A stretch of DNA of 64,000 nucleotides from Nostoc piscinale CENA21 (GTDB taxonomy: Bacteria; Cyanobacteriota; Cyanobacteriia; Cyanobacteriales; Nostocaceae): positions 1 through 64,000 of the forward strand of contig NZ_CP012036.1 of NCBI RefSeq assembly GCF_001298445.1, read 5' to 3'. Under the pieces are notes generated by a model. That model did not search any database and was not told the origin of the DNA. It worked only from the letters and a program-made list of their open reading frames with translations. Shown piece by piece: positions 38,491 to 46,321 of this stretch. The stretch's first letter is position 1, and the number at the start of each line of letters is the position of its first letter. A program made the translations under genes and the position numbers.

Positions 38491-39930
38491 ATGCAGCCCA
38501 AAAATCTTCAACGTCTCCTGCGTGCATTAGCACGACAAGGTTTGGATGTCAATTATTTTAATGGTGTTTATTCTGTTCGTTTGATTAATTCTCCTGATGT
38601 CCCAATAGCTGAAGTCTTATTACCAGAAGGCTTTCCCATTGAAGCTAAAGCACTGAAGCAACTAGCTAATTTAGCAAATGTGCGTCACCCCAATGGCGGA
38701 TGCGTTTGTCGTGCCTGTGCCACACCTGATTTTCATCCTGGTGATGCGGGTATTGCCATTGGTTCCGTAGTTGAAACTGTTGGTCAAGTCATCCCTGCTG
38801 CTGTCGGTTCTGACATTAACTGTGGAATGCGGTTACACGTTGCCGATTTGACCATTGATCAATTTCTCTCTCAGCGGGACTTATTTGTAGAACGGATGAA
38901 GGGGGATTACTTCTTTGGTACAAGAGATGTCACCATGACCAGCCACACAATGAAAGCATTATTTCAGTATGGTGTTCTTGGTTGGTTAGATGCGATGTTT
39001 GATCAACCGACGGGTAGTTTTGTTAAATCAGACTTGGAGCAAATTTCCCAGGAAAGCGAATCTATATTTTTAGGTGGTGCAATGGAGGGTGACTGGAAGT
39101 TAGCACCAGAAGAATTAATTCCTGATACTGGACTGGTAAGGGATGGAGGACTGGCAACGATTGGTTCTGGCAACCATTTTGTTGAAGTACAGCAAGTTGA
39201 AAAAATCGAAAATCGCTCCCTTGCTTATGCTTGGGGAATCAGAGAAGGACAATTAGCCTTTATGATTCACTCTGGTTCACGCAATGTCGGTAAGTACATT
39301 GGGGGAATGTGGCGAGACCGAACGAAAGCAACTTGGCCGAAAGGTCTGAAGTATCCAGAATCCCAGATTTTTCCTTTATCAGTGCATTCTCACCCAGAAT
39401 TAGTTGCTAGTTATCTCAAAGCTGAAGCGACGGCTGCTAATTATGGCTTTATCAATCGCCTATTATTGGCAGAACTGCTACGTCTGCGGTTGCGAGAAGT
39501 CTATGGTGATGTGGAAGCACCTTTAGTTTACGACTTACCCCACAATATCACCTTAGCTGAAGGTCAAGGATGGGTAACACGCAAGGGTGCTTGTCCCGCC
39601 CATTCAGGACAACCTGTGATTATTCCCGGTTCAATGGGGGCTGACTCTTATCTTATGGTAGGCAAAGGCAATGCAGCTTTTTGTAATTCAGCTTCGCATG
39701 GCGCTGGCAGAATTCGGAGTCGATTTGACCTGAGTCGCCAAGGTGCATCTCAAACTGAGTCAGAACTGGGCTTAACAGGCGTAGACTGTATTACCTTGCG
39801 TGCAGAACGCCGAATTGAAGAAGCACCCGCAGCTTATAAGCCAATTCAGTCTGTGATTGATGTGCAGGTAGAAGCGCAAATGGTGGATGTCGTAGCCAAG
39901 TTAAGTCCGGTGTTGACATTTAAAGCATAA
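38491..39930 (+). CDS. rtcB: RtcB-family RNA ligase
   Basis: This 479-residue protein belongs to the RtcB family, GTP- and Mn-dependent ligases that join 2',3'-cyclic-phosphate or 3'-phosphate RNA ends to 5'-OH ends. The metal-binding cysteine is in AVGSDINCGMR (canonical form GVGFDIxCG). GSGNHFVEVQ, IHSGSRNVG, HNI and the loop RKGACPAHSGQPVIIPGSMG are present, with the guanylylation histidine in SASHGAGRIRSR. No archease or RNA cyclase gene lies nearby, so the target (tRNA repair or another RNA) is unknown. GGAG lies upstream of the ATG. Confidence 0.9.
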   Translation: MQPKNLQRLLRALARQGLDVNYFNGVYSVRLINSPDVPIAEVLLPEGFPIEAKALKQLANLANVRHPNGGCVCRACATPDFHPGDAGIAIGSVVETVGQVIPAAVGSDINCGMRLHVADLTIDQFLSQRDLFVERMKGDYFFGTRDVTMTSHTMKALFQYGVLGWLDAMFDQPTGSFVKSDLEQISQESESIFLGGAMEGDWKLAPEELIPDTGLVRDGGLATIGSGNHFVEVQQVEKIENRSLAYAWGIREGQLAFMIHSGSRNVGKYIGGMWRDRTKATWPKGLKYPESQIFPLSVHSHPELVASYLKAEATAANYGFINRLLLAELLRLRLREVYGDVEAPLVYDLPHNITLAEGQGWVTRKGACPAHSGQPVIIPGSMGADSYLMVGKGNAAFCNSASHGAGRIRSRFDLSRQGASQTESELGLTGVDCITLRAERRIEEAPAAYKPIQSVIDVQVEAQMVDVVAKLSPVLTFKA

Positions 39931-40047
39931 GTGCGATCGCTTTTTATCAAGGCGTAATTTTGTAAGAATTATGTACTCAACCGCAGATGAATAAATCGTG
40001 AAACATCGATTTAGTAGTAGTCAGCCACACAAATTATGATAAGTCAT

Positions 40048-40080
40048 AGATCCCCGACTTTTTGAAAAAGTCGGGGATCT
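40048..40080. repeat. Palindrome with 16-bp perfect arms
   Basis: AGATCCCCGACTTTTT and AAAAAGTCGGGGATCT are separated by one base and followed by GAAC. It is the second copy of the repeat at 2006-2034 and lies between the convergent rtcB and mutM genes. Confidence 0.8.
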
Positions 40081-40160
40081 GAACAGCCACAACTTGTCAA
40101 CTGAGTGCAATTAATTTTACTTTTTACTCAGTTAGCACTGTTTCGGTAAGTCATATAAAA

Positions 40161-41138
40161 CTAACTTTGACACTGCGGACAAAAATGACTAGAACGGCCA
40201 GCTAAACGAATTCGCTGAATCACGTTGTGACAAACTCGGCAAGGTTCTCCAGCACGGTTGTAAACCCAGGCGACACCACCATAGTTACCGTTGATCCCCT
40301 TAACGTTGAGGAAATTACTAAAGGTTGTACCGCCAGCCGCAATACTGGTTTCTAAAACTTCAATGATGACTTTGCGTAACTGTTCAATTTGCTGCGGTTG
40401 CAAATCTGTACACAATGTTTCTGGTAACACGCCACATTTAAATAATGCTTCATCGGCGTAGATGTTACCTAATCCCGCGACGACAGATTGATCTAATAAT
40501 GCGGTTTTAATCGGACGGCGGCGGTTTTTGAGTTTAGCCGCCAGATACTCAACGGTAAATTCTGGTGCAAATGGGTCGGCTGCTAATTTAGCTAAACCAG
40601 TCATGACACTTTCTATCGACACTTTTGGGGGAACCCACCACATTTGACCGAAGGTACGTTGGTCAACAAAGCGCAATTCCTGCTGATCCCCAAAAAATAG
40701 TCTGACTCTTGTGTGTTTGTGCAATGGTTCATCACGGTGCAGCCATAATAATTGACCAGTCATCCGCAGATGCACCCCAAGGTAGCCAGCACCAGTAGTC
40801 TGCCCAGAGAACTTTGCGTGGTGGCTGGCTTCGGGGCAGGGAGCAGGGAGCGGAGGGGAAAGATTCTCTCCCTTGCGCCCTGCTCCCTGCTCCCCTGCTA
40901 CCTCTACACGCCTATGTTGGGTTGGTGAACTACCTGGGGATAGTTCAGCGAGAATATATTTACCCCGGCGATGCCAAGTCATGACGGCACTACCTTGGAT
41001 TCCTTGAATAAACTCATCAACAGAAAACGGGTAGGCGATGGTGCGATTTAGCAACACATCTCCACCCGTAATGTTTTGATTCAGGGTCAATTGATTAAGA
41101 CCCCGGCGGACTGTTTCAACTTCAGGCAGTTCAGGCAT
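40161..41138 (-). CDS. mutM: Formamidopyrimidine-DNA glycosylase with repeat-derived insert
   Basis: This 325-residue bifunctional glycosylase/AP lyase removes 8-oxoguanine and formamidopyrimidines. The N-terminal catalytic Pro is in MPELPEVETVRRGL and Lys60 is in HRRGKYIL. The helix-two-turn-helix and the C-terminal zinc finger (CxxC...CPQC) are intact. Residues about 67-117, between the ILAEL and GYLGVHLRMTG strands, are extra compared with the usual length of about 280 and are encoded by a GC-rich inverted repeat. The frame is kept, so the protein may be functional. psaE is upstream on the same strand. Confidence 0.93.
   Translation of the reverse strand: MPELPEVETVRRGLNQLTLNQNITGGDVLLNRTIAYPFSVDEFIQGIQGSAVMTWHRRGKYILAELSPGSSPTQHRRVEVAGEQGAGRKGENLSPPLPAPCPEASHHAKFSGQTTGAGYLGVHLRMTGQLLWLHRDEPLHKHTRVRLFFGDQQELRFVDQRTFGQMWWVPPKVSIESVMTGLAKLAADPFAPEFTVEYLAAKLKNRRRPIKTALLDQSVVAGLGNIYADEALFKCGVLPETLCTDLQPQQIEQLRKVIIEVLETSIAAGGTTFSNFLNVKGINGNYGGVAWVYNRAGEPCRVCHNVIQRIRLAGRSSHFCPQCQS
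40833..40895. repeat. Intergenic-type inverted repeat inside mutM
   Basis: GGGGCAGGGAGCAGGGAGCG (40833-40852) faces CGCCCTGCTCCCTGCTCCCC (40876-40895), an imperfect inverted pair. Its GGGAGCAGGG units are of the kind usually found between genes. It is inserted in frame in the mutM coding region. Confidence 0.75.
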
Positions 41139-41419
41139 TGGAACTGATAAGTAAGCAAATTATCTAGGGATCATCGAAGAGGATCAGGGACGTAATCCCT
41201 TGCCTATTCTGGTTGGGACAGATGAGAGGAAGTACTGTACGCACTTAGCGGTAAATATCTATTCTCTCGAACAGAAACCGTAAATACCCGCATGGCAGTT
41301 TCTCTGACTTAGAGTAGGCTGAGAGGAAGCATGAGAGAACTGAAACTTTAGGCTTCATTCTACATACTTAAAGCTTCCCTTCATCATCCCATTAAAGAAT
41401 CCCCTTTGAGCTTTGCTAC

Positions 41420-41629
41420 TTATTTTTTAGCTTTAGCCGGAGGAGCTACTTCGATTAGTTCATCTAAGGCAAAGTTATTGGTGTTAATACCAGAGTAATT
41501 TACCTTATCAAAACGGACGATTACTGGGTATTTAATGCCGCTTTGATCGATAGAAGCCACGGTGCCGACATCTTGGAACCAGTAGGATTCTGGGCGGAGA
41601 ATACGTACTTTAGAACCACGTTGAACCAT
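41420..41629 (-). CDS. psaE: Photosystem I subunit IV
   Basis: The 69-residue PsaE is a small peripheral subunit on the stromal/cytoplasmic side of photosystem I that helps ferredoxin docking and cyclic electron flow. The SH3-like chain begins VQRGSKVRILRPESYWFQDVGTVASID and ends in Lys-rich residues, all as expected. The ATG at 41629 follows a GGGAAG site. mutM lies downstream on the same strand, about 280 bases away. Confidence 0.95.
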   Translation of the reverse strand: MVQRGSKVRILRPESYWFQDVGTVASIDQSGIKYPVIVRFDKVNYSGINTNNFALDELIEVAPPAKAKK

Positions 41630-42037
41630 GATTATCTTCCCTTTTAGTTATCAATTGCCGATATATAGGGCTATTTGATTTCACTCTACAACCTGAAGGT
41701 CGTTGCTAGAGGGTTTGTTAAGTTATTTATCTGATTTGTCATGGGGCAGGGGGCAGAAGACAGGAGGCAGGAGGTGAGACAGCGTGGTCTTGGGGGTTTT
41801 CCCTATGAGCAACTGTGTTAGCGCAACGTTAGCGACATTAGGAGCGTCACCCAAAGGGCTAAAGGATAAGATTTCATACTTTAGACTTCACACTTCCTAC
41901 TTTTTTGTCTGATATCTTCCTCACGTTAGGTTCTAAGCAAAATACTCATACTTAGAATGGGGTCATACCCTCCTTGACAAAGCGTACATGATGAAATAAC
42001 TTCGTTCTCGTTCGCCAAAACAAACAAAAGGAAAACT
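41630..42037. other. psaE upstream region with short repeats
   Basis: About 400 bases that must hold the psaE promoter, which I cannot place. A GGGGCAGGGGGCAG...GGAGGCAGGAGG repeat lies near 41743-41774, and ACTTCACACTTCCTAC-type repeats near 41884-41900. No gene is seen. Confidence 0.4.
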
Positions 42038-42622
42038 TTATGTTCGAGTTAAAACAAATACGCTACCCTCGTTACCTCTGCCAATGCGGAGATCATCATC
42101 TATATAAGTGATGTCTAACCAGCCTTGTTGGTTTTCGCTGTTAATTGGGACATCAATTCCCGAAAACTTTTTACCTGATTCAATTTGGTGAATAAAATTT
42201 TCTGGTGAAATGTAGCCAATTAAACGTTGCAAACCTACAATAGAACGATTAAATTTTACTTGGACGCGACGACCGGAAACTGGCTCAAATTTAGCTGCTA
42301 CGCTGACTAATCCTTCGAGATAAGGTAAGCCATAAATTTCAGCAATGTTGTAAACGCTGGTAGTTTCTACCCGAATACACTGATAAATTTGACCAAGTTT
42401 ACAAAAAGGTAAACGATCTAGGTTTAAAAGCGCCTTACTAGTGGTATAAAGTAATTGCCAATTCCCATTGAGCAAGTTGCTTGCTTCTACTGGGCGTGGT
42501 GTTGGGTTGAGGTCTTCTAAATTAGCGATCGCAGCTAAGATAGCTTGTTTTTGTGGTTCAGTAGCCAATAAACCACGATTGGTTGGTGCGATCGCATTGA
42601 TTAAAGCCGTCTTGCCCATCAT
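42038..42622 (-). CDS. PAP/fibrillin-family lipid-associated protein
   Basis: This 194-residue protein matches the plastid-lipid-associated (PAP)/fibrillin family, a lipocalin-like fold that in cyanobacteria and plastids associates with thylakoids or lipid bodies. It has the characteristic LLNGNWQLLYTTSKALL motif (around 49-65) and a C-terminal GWLDITYIDDDLRIGRGNEGSVFVL. No signal peptide. Two consecutive ATGs (42622 and 42619) are equally possible starts. It stands alone, upstream of psaE on the same strand. Confidence 0.8.
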   Translation of the reverse strand: MMGKTALINAIAPTNRGLLATEPQKQAILAAIANLEDLNPTPRPVEASNLLNGNWQLLYTTSKALLNLDRLPFCKLGQIYQCIRVETTSVYNIAEIYGLPYLEGLVSVAAKFEPVSGRRVQVKFNRSIVGLQRLIGYISPENFIHQIESGKKFSGIDVPINSENQQGWLDITYIDDDLRIGRGNEGSVFVLTRT

Positions 42623-42874
42623 TGTTTATTACCCCAAATCAAAAATGTCTAAAATTCATCCACCTTAAGTCGAATTATTGTTGCCCTATGTATCAAGCTC
42701 TTAAAAGTCTTAAGAATTTATTCCTATCTGTACTACCACTATTAAATAAAATATTTTTGCTAACTTACGGATTTCAGCAGGCAAGACTTGAATCAATAAA
42801 TAACTAAATTATTACGTTTCAAGTGATAGACTGCTTAATGTCTAGTTACATTAACATTTTGTTTCTTCGTCGAT

Positions 42875-43117
42875 ATGTTGAATTCTCCCTTACGTGAAGA
42901 ACCACGCAACCAACGCGCAGCCGTAATTCCATTAAAACAAGAATCTTCCCTCTTAGATTGGTTGCAATCCAATGGTCGTTTAATAGCGCGTGATGTGCAT
43001 GAACCTGATTTTTCCGAAGAAGAAAACGAAGAAATCTCAGATTTTCTCGGTGGAGAAGATGGCATTGGCGACTATCTTGATGATGATGATGACGATATAG
43101 CTATTGAAGAAGATTAG
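42875..43117 (+). CDS. Small acidic protein (DUF3134-like)
   Basis: The 80-residue product has a neutral first half (SSLLDWLQSNGRLIARDV) and a very acidic tail with a run of six Asp followed by Ile-Ala-Ile-Glu-Glu-Asp. This pattern matches a conserved small cyanobacterial family I recall as DUF3134; the function is unknown. It lies 76 bases upstream of mraY on the same strand and may be cotranscribed. Confidence 0.65.
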   Translation: MLNSPLREEPRNQRAAVIPLKQESSLLDWLQSNGRLIARDVHEPDFSEEENEEISDFLGGEDGIGDYLDDDDDDIAIEED

Positions 43118-43193
43118 CCAGCAGGCTAGGGACTTGGTGATAGCTGTCGTCCCTGTAATTAAATTTTGTAGTGTGGAGTGAAGGGAACATCCT

Positions 43194-44300
43194 GTGGACG
43201 CTAAATTGTCTCCTAACCAAGGATTAAACATTTTTTCTGGTATCGGTCTCGCTTCTGCCTTAGCCACCGGGCTGGGTTTAGCAGCAGTAATTTGTGATTT
43301 GATGGGCAGTAGATTGCCTTGGCAAAACACATCACTGACGATGCCTTTATTGTTGTGTGCGGTGATTTCGGCTGCTGTGGGTTATGTGGTAGTACCTCTA
43401 CTACAAGCACTCAAAACAGGACAAATTATCCGTGAAGATGGGCCACAAGCTCATCTCAAAAAAGCAGGCACACCAACAATGGGCGGGATATTCTTCATCC
43501 CGGTAGCGGCGATCGTTGCTTGTATAATGTCTAATTTTGCCACAGAAGTTGTTGCTGTCTCCGCATTAACCCTGAGCTATGGGTTTATCGGTTGGATGGA
43601 TGACTGGCAAATTCTCCGCCGCAAGTCCAACAAAGGGATTTCTCCCAAAATGAAATTAGCTTTGCAAATTGGATTTGCAGTGCTGTTTTGTATATGGTTA
43701 ATCTTTAATCAACCTTCTAATATTACAAATATTGCTTTGCCTTGGGTGAGCTTTGCACTGCCTTTAGGTTTCCTGTTTTGGCCGTTGGCAGGGTTTGTGC
43801 TGGTGGCAGAGAGTAATGCAACTAATTTAACTGATGGGATTGATGGTTTAGCAGGTGGAACTGTTGCGATCGCACTTCTGGCTTTAGGTGCTGTAGTCGC
43901 CCCAACTTCCCTACCGTTGATGGTTTTTTGTGCGGCTTTAAGTGGTAGTTGCTTAGGTTTCTTGGCACACAACCGCAACCCAGCCCGCGTATTTATGGGT
44001 GATACTGGTTCTCTGGCGTTAGGTGGTGCGTTAGCTGCGGTGGCACTGTTAACCAACAGCTTGGTAGCATTATTTATCCTCAGTGGTATCTTCTTTGTTG
44101 AAACCTTGTCTGTGATGGCACAGGTGGCTTATTACAAAGCTACAAAAGGCCCAGATGGTAAAGGCAAAAGATTATTTAGAATGGCTCCTTTACATCATCA
44201 TTTAGAGTTGGGTGGCTGGTCAGAATTACAAGTTGTGGCGGTATTTTATGTAGTAGCTGCCATGTTAGCTGTAGTTTGTTTAGCGATCGCACCTTTCTAA
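43194..44300 (+). CDS. mraY: Phospho-MurNAc-pentapeptide transferase
   Basis: MraY transfers phospho-MurNAc-pentapeptide from UDP to undecaprenyl phosphate, the first membrane step of peptidoglycan synthesis (lipid I). The 368-residue chain has about ten membrane helices. Motifs present are the AHLKKAGTPTMGG loop, the catalytic region NLTDGIDGLAGG and the GDTGSLALGG and APLHHHLELGGW segments. The start is a GTG at 43194; no ATG exists at the family start. A strong terminator follows 20 bases after the stop. Confidence 0.95.
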   Translation: MDAKLSPNQGLNIFSGIGLASALATGLGLAAVICDLMGSRLPWQNTSLTMPLLLCAVISAAVGYVVVPLLQALKTGQIIREDGPQAHLKKAGTPTMGGIFFIPVAAIVACIMSNFATEVVAVSALTLSYGFIGWMDDWQILRRKSNKGISPKMKLALQIGFAVLFCIWLIFNQPSNITNIALPWVSFALPLGFLFWPLAGFVLVAESNATNLTDGIDGLAGGTVAIALLALGAVVAPTSLPLMVFCAALSGSCLGFLAHNRNPARVFMGDTGSLALGGALAAVALLTNSLVALFILSGIFFVETLSVMAQVAYYKATKGPDGKGKRLFRMAPLHHHLELGGWSELQVVAVFYVVAAMLAVVCLAIAPF

Positions 44301-44319
44301 ATTCTTTAAAAACTGATTT

Positions 44320-44358
44320 AAAAAAAGAATCCTCGAAGTTTCGAGGATTCTTTTTTTA
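44320..44358 (+). terminator. Rho-independent terminator of mraY
   Basis: AGAATCCTCGAA (44326-44337) pairs with TTCGAGGATTCT (44340-44351), then T7 to 44357. It is a textbook hairpin plus T-run 20 bases after mraY. Confidence 0.9.
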
Positions 44359-44878
44359 TAGAAATCCTACTAATTAATAAATTTTATCTGCTTGATTGTG
44401 TCCTTCTTCATGTTTAGCAGACGCACTCCAACAGTTTGAAAATTATATCTGCAATTATGTAGCGATCGCTTCCTCCATTCTAAAATGCGATCGCACTCAA
44501 GCATTGATAAAATTGGTAACTGTCTAAATCATGGTAGATTTTCCTTGCCACGTAGCTCATCTAAGCAGCAGAGAGTTTCCTACAAACATAGAAACAATCT
44601 AGCGAGTTGATTAGATAAACCTGATTGTGCTGGATAGATAGTATTTATGGTGGTTTGAAGTTTGCATCTACGATTTCAAAAAGTTTTCTGTTGAGTCTAC
44701 GGATTTTAAATCAATTTTGATGTATCCTAGATTTTCTTAGGCAATTTTTTCAACACCCAAGTTCATAAAACTTTTTTGCGGATTTCGCGCAAGATTCTGG
44801 AAGAAGTTCTTGAACTCTCTCAGAATCTACTTTCTGCTGATTATTTCTTTGTCACACTTGAAGGCTTAACAAATCATC
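44359..44878. other. Intergenic region, no gene supported
   Basis: About 520 AT-rich bases with two HIP1-type sites. A frame at 44776-44964 overlaps the next gene in another phase and shows no family character. Confidence 0.4.
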
Positions 44879-45139
44879 ATGGATATACGACTCATCAAAA
44901 AATCCGAAAAATTAATCCTGAAAAAGATAAAACAGATAGAAGAAGAAAATCTTTCAATAGATGATTTTGAGAGCCAAGAAACTACCGTTGAGGAAAAACC
45001 AGTAGTCAATGTAGTAGAAACTAGAGAGCCTAACTATATTCCTGTGCGAGATAACCCAGTAGTTTTATCCATCGCCAATTCAGGATGGCAGGTTTCGGAA
45101 ATTTTACGGGATATCAGAGTAGATAATTTCTATGATTGA
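44879..45139 (+). CDS. Small charged protein of unknown function
   Basis: The 86-residue frame begins with a Lys-rich helix (IRLIKKSEKLILKKIKQIEEEN), followed by an acidic linker, and ends with a more hydrophobic segment. A clear terminator hairpin lies about 75 bases after the stop, which supports transcription. No family is recognised. It could be a small conserved cyanobacterial protein or chance; codon use looks reasonable. Confidence 0.5.
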   Translation: MDIRLIKKSEKLILKKIKQIEEENLSIDDFESQETTVEEKPVVNVVETREPNYIPVRDNPVVLSIANSGWQVSEILRDIRVDNFYD

Positions 45140-45211
45140 TACATAACCAATATATATATGTCAGAATTCTAGTCTTTAACTTATGAATTCTGCAAAAATA
45201 TGTTCATAATA

Positions 45212-45253
45212 AATAAGCAACAGCAATATAACTGTTGCTTATTAGTTGTTTTT
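45212..45253 (+). terminator. Rho-independent terminator
   Basis: AATAAGCAACAG (45212-45223) pairs with CTGTTGCTTATT (45232-45243) around an eight-base loop, then TTGTTTTTT ending at 45253. It probably ends the small gene at 44879-45139. Confidence 0.8.
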
Positions 45254-45330
45254 TAAGACAGTTAATACTCGATGATTTAAAATTCATTGTGGTAAGCTTT
45301 TTGCTAGTGATTCCCACGTCTTGAGATTTC

Positions 45331-46143
45331 ATGCTAGAGCTAGTATTAGTTAAACTAGGAGGTTCTTTAATCACCGATAAGAACCAACCATACACGGCTC
45401 GATTAGAAACTATGCAAAAACTAGTTACGGAAATTAGTTTAATCAAGCAGCAAAATCCTAGTTTGAAAATGATTATTGGCAATGGCGCTGGTTCTTTTGG
45501 GCATCAGTCAGCACATAAATATAATACTATCAATGGTGTCTTCTGTGATGCTGATAAACTAGGGTTTTGTCTAGTTCACCAAGATGTTTTAGATTTAAAT
45601 AGATTACTAGCCAATTGTTTTTTAGAAGCAGGTTTGCCAGTAGTGAGCTTACCACCTCTCACGATGGTAGTTACTCAGAATAAAAAGCTAGTGAAAACAG
45701 ATTTTTCGGTAATTGAAAACAGTTTAAAAGCTGGCTTCATACCGTCGATCTTCGGTGATGTTGTATTAGATCAAGTAATTGGTGGTACTATCATTTCTAC
45801 TGATAGTTTATTAGTAGAGTTAGCCAAATATTTTCATATTCAAGGTAACTACCAAGTCAAACTCATCAATGTTGGGAATTATCGTGGTGTGTATGACCAA
45901 AATGGGCAAGTGATACCTGAGATTACACCAGCCAATTATGCTCAAATTAAAGCTGCTATCGGCAAAAGTGAGTCAATAGATGTCACTGGTGGGATGATTC
46001 AGAAGGTAGAAGAATTTTTGGCTATTTCTGATTGGGGAATCGATTGTTGGATAATTGATGGCAATATTCCTGGAAATTTAGTCGAGGCTGTGTTAGGACA
46101 GGCGACTGTGGGAACAGTGATTCGCTCTGGTGAATATAGGTAA
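45331..46143 (+). CDS. Isopentenyl phosphate kinase homologue
   Basis: The 270-residue amino-acid-kinase-fold protein resembles archaeal isopentenyl phosphate kinases, which phosphorylate isopentenyl monophosphate to the diphosphate. It has LVKLGGSLITDK (nucleotide site), NGAGSFGHQSAHKY with His58 at the position of the catalytic His of the archaeal enzyme, and SIDVTGGM near the ADP site. Cyanobacteria make isoprenoids by the MEP pathway, so a recovery or side role is likely if the activity is real. A different small-molecule kinase is possible. It is not UMP, acetylglutamate or glutamate-5 kinase by these motifs. Confidence 0.75.
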   Translation: MLELVLVKLGGSLITDKNQPYTARLETMQKLVTEISLIKQQNPSLKMIIGNGAGSFGHQSAHKYNTINGVFCDADKLGFCLVHQDVLDLNRLLANCFLEAGLPVVSLPPLTMVVTQNKKLVKTDFSVIENSLKAGFIPSIFGDVVLDQVIGGTIISTDSLLVELAKYFHIQGNYQVKLINVGNYRGVYDQNGQVIPEITPANYAQIKAAIGKSESIDVTGGMIQKVEEFLAISDWGIDCWIIDGNIPGNLVEAVLGQATVGTVIRSGEYR

Positions 46144-46321
46144 TAAATTAGGGACAAGGGAGAGCTACTTATATTAGGCGCAAGATATTTGCATAGGGAT
46201 ATTAAATTTTAATATATATTGGGCATACTAAGGAAAAACTTTGGCAATTTTTTGTGTGAATCATTCTTAATTTGGGATGATCTGCCGAAAATAGAGCCAT
46301 TAACTTGCAGGATTCAGCAAG

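Noticed and set aside
43709..44056. 115-codon antisense frame in mraY
   Set aside because: Opposite strand to a complete, motif-bearing mraY.
44776..44964. 62-codon frame overlapping the small gene at 44879
   Set aside because: There is no start signal or family, and the overlapping frame with a downstream terminator is the better candidate.
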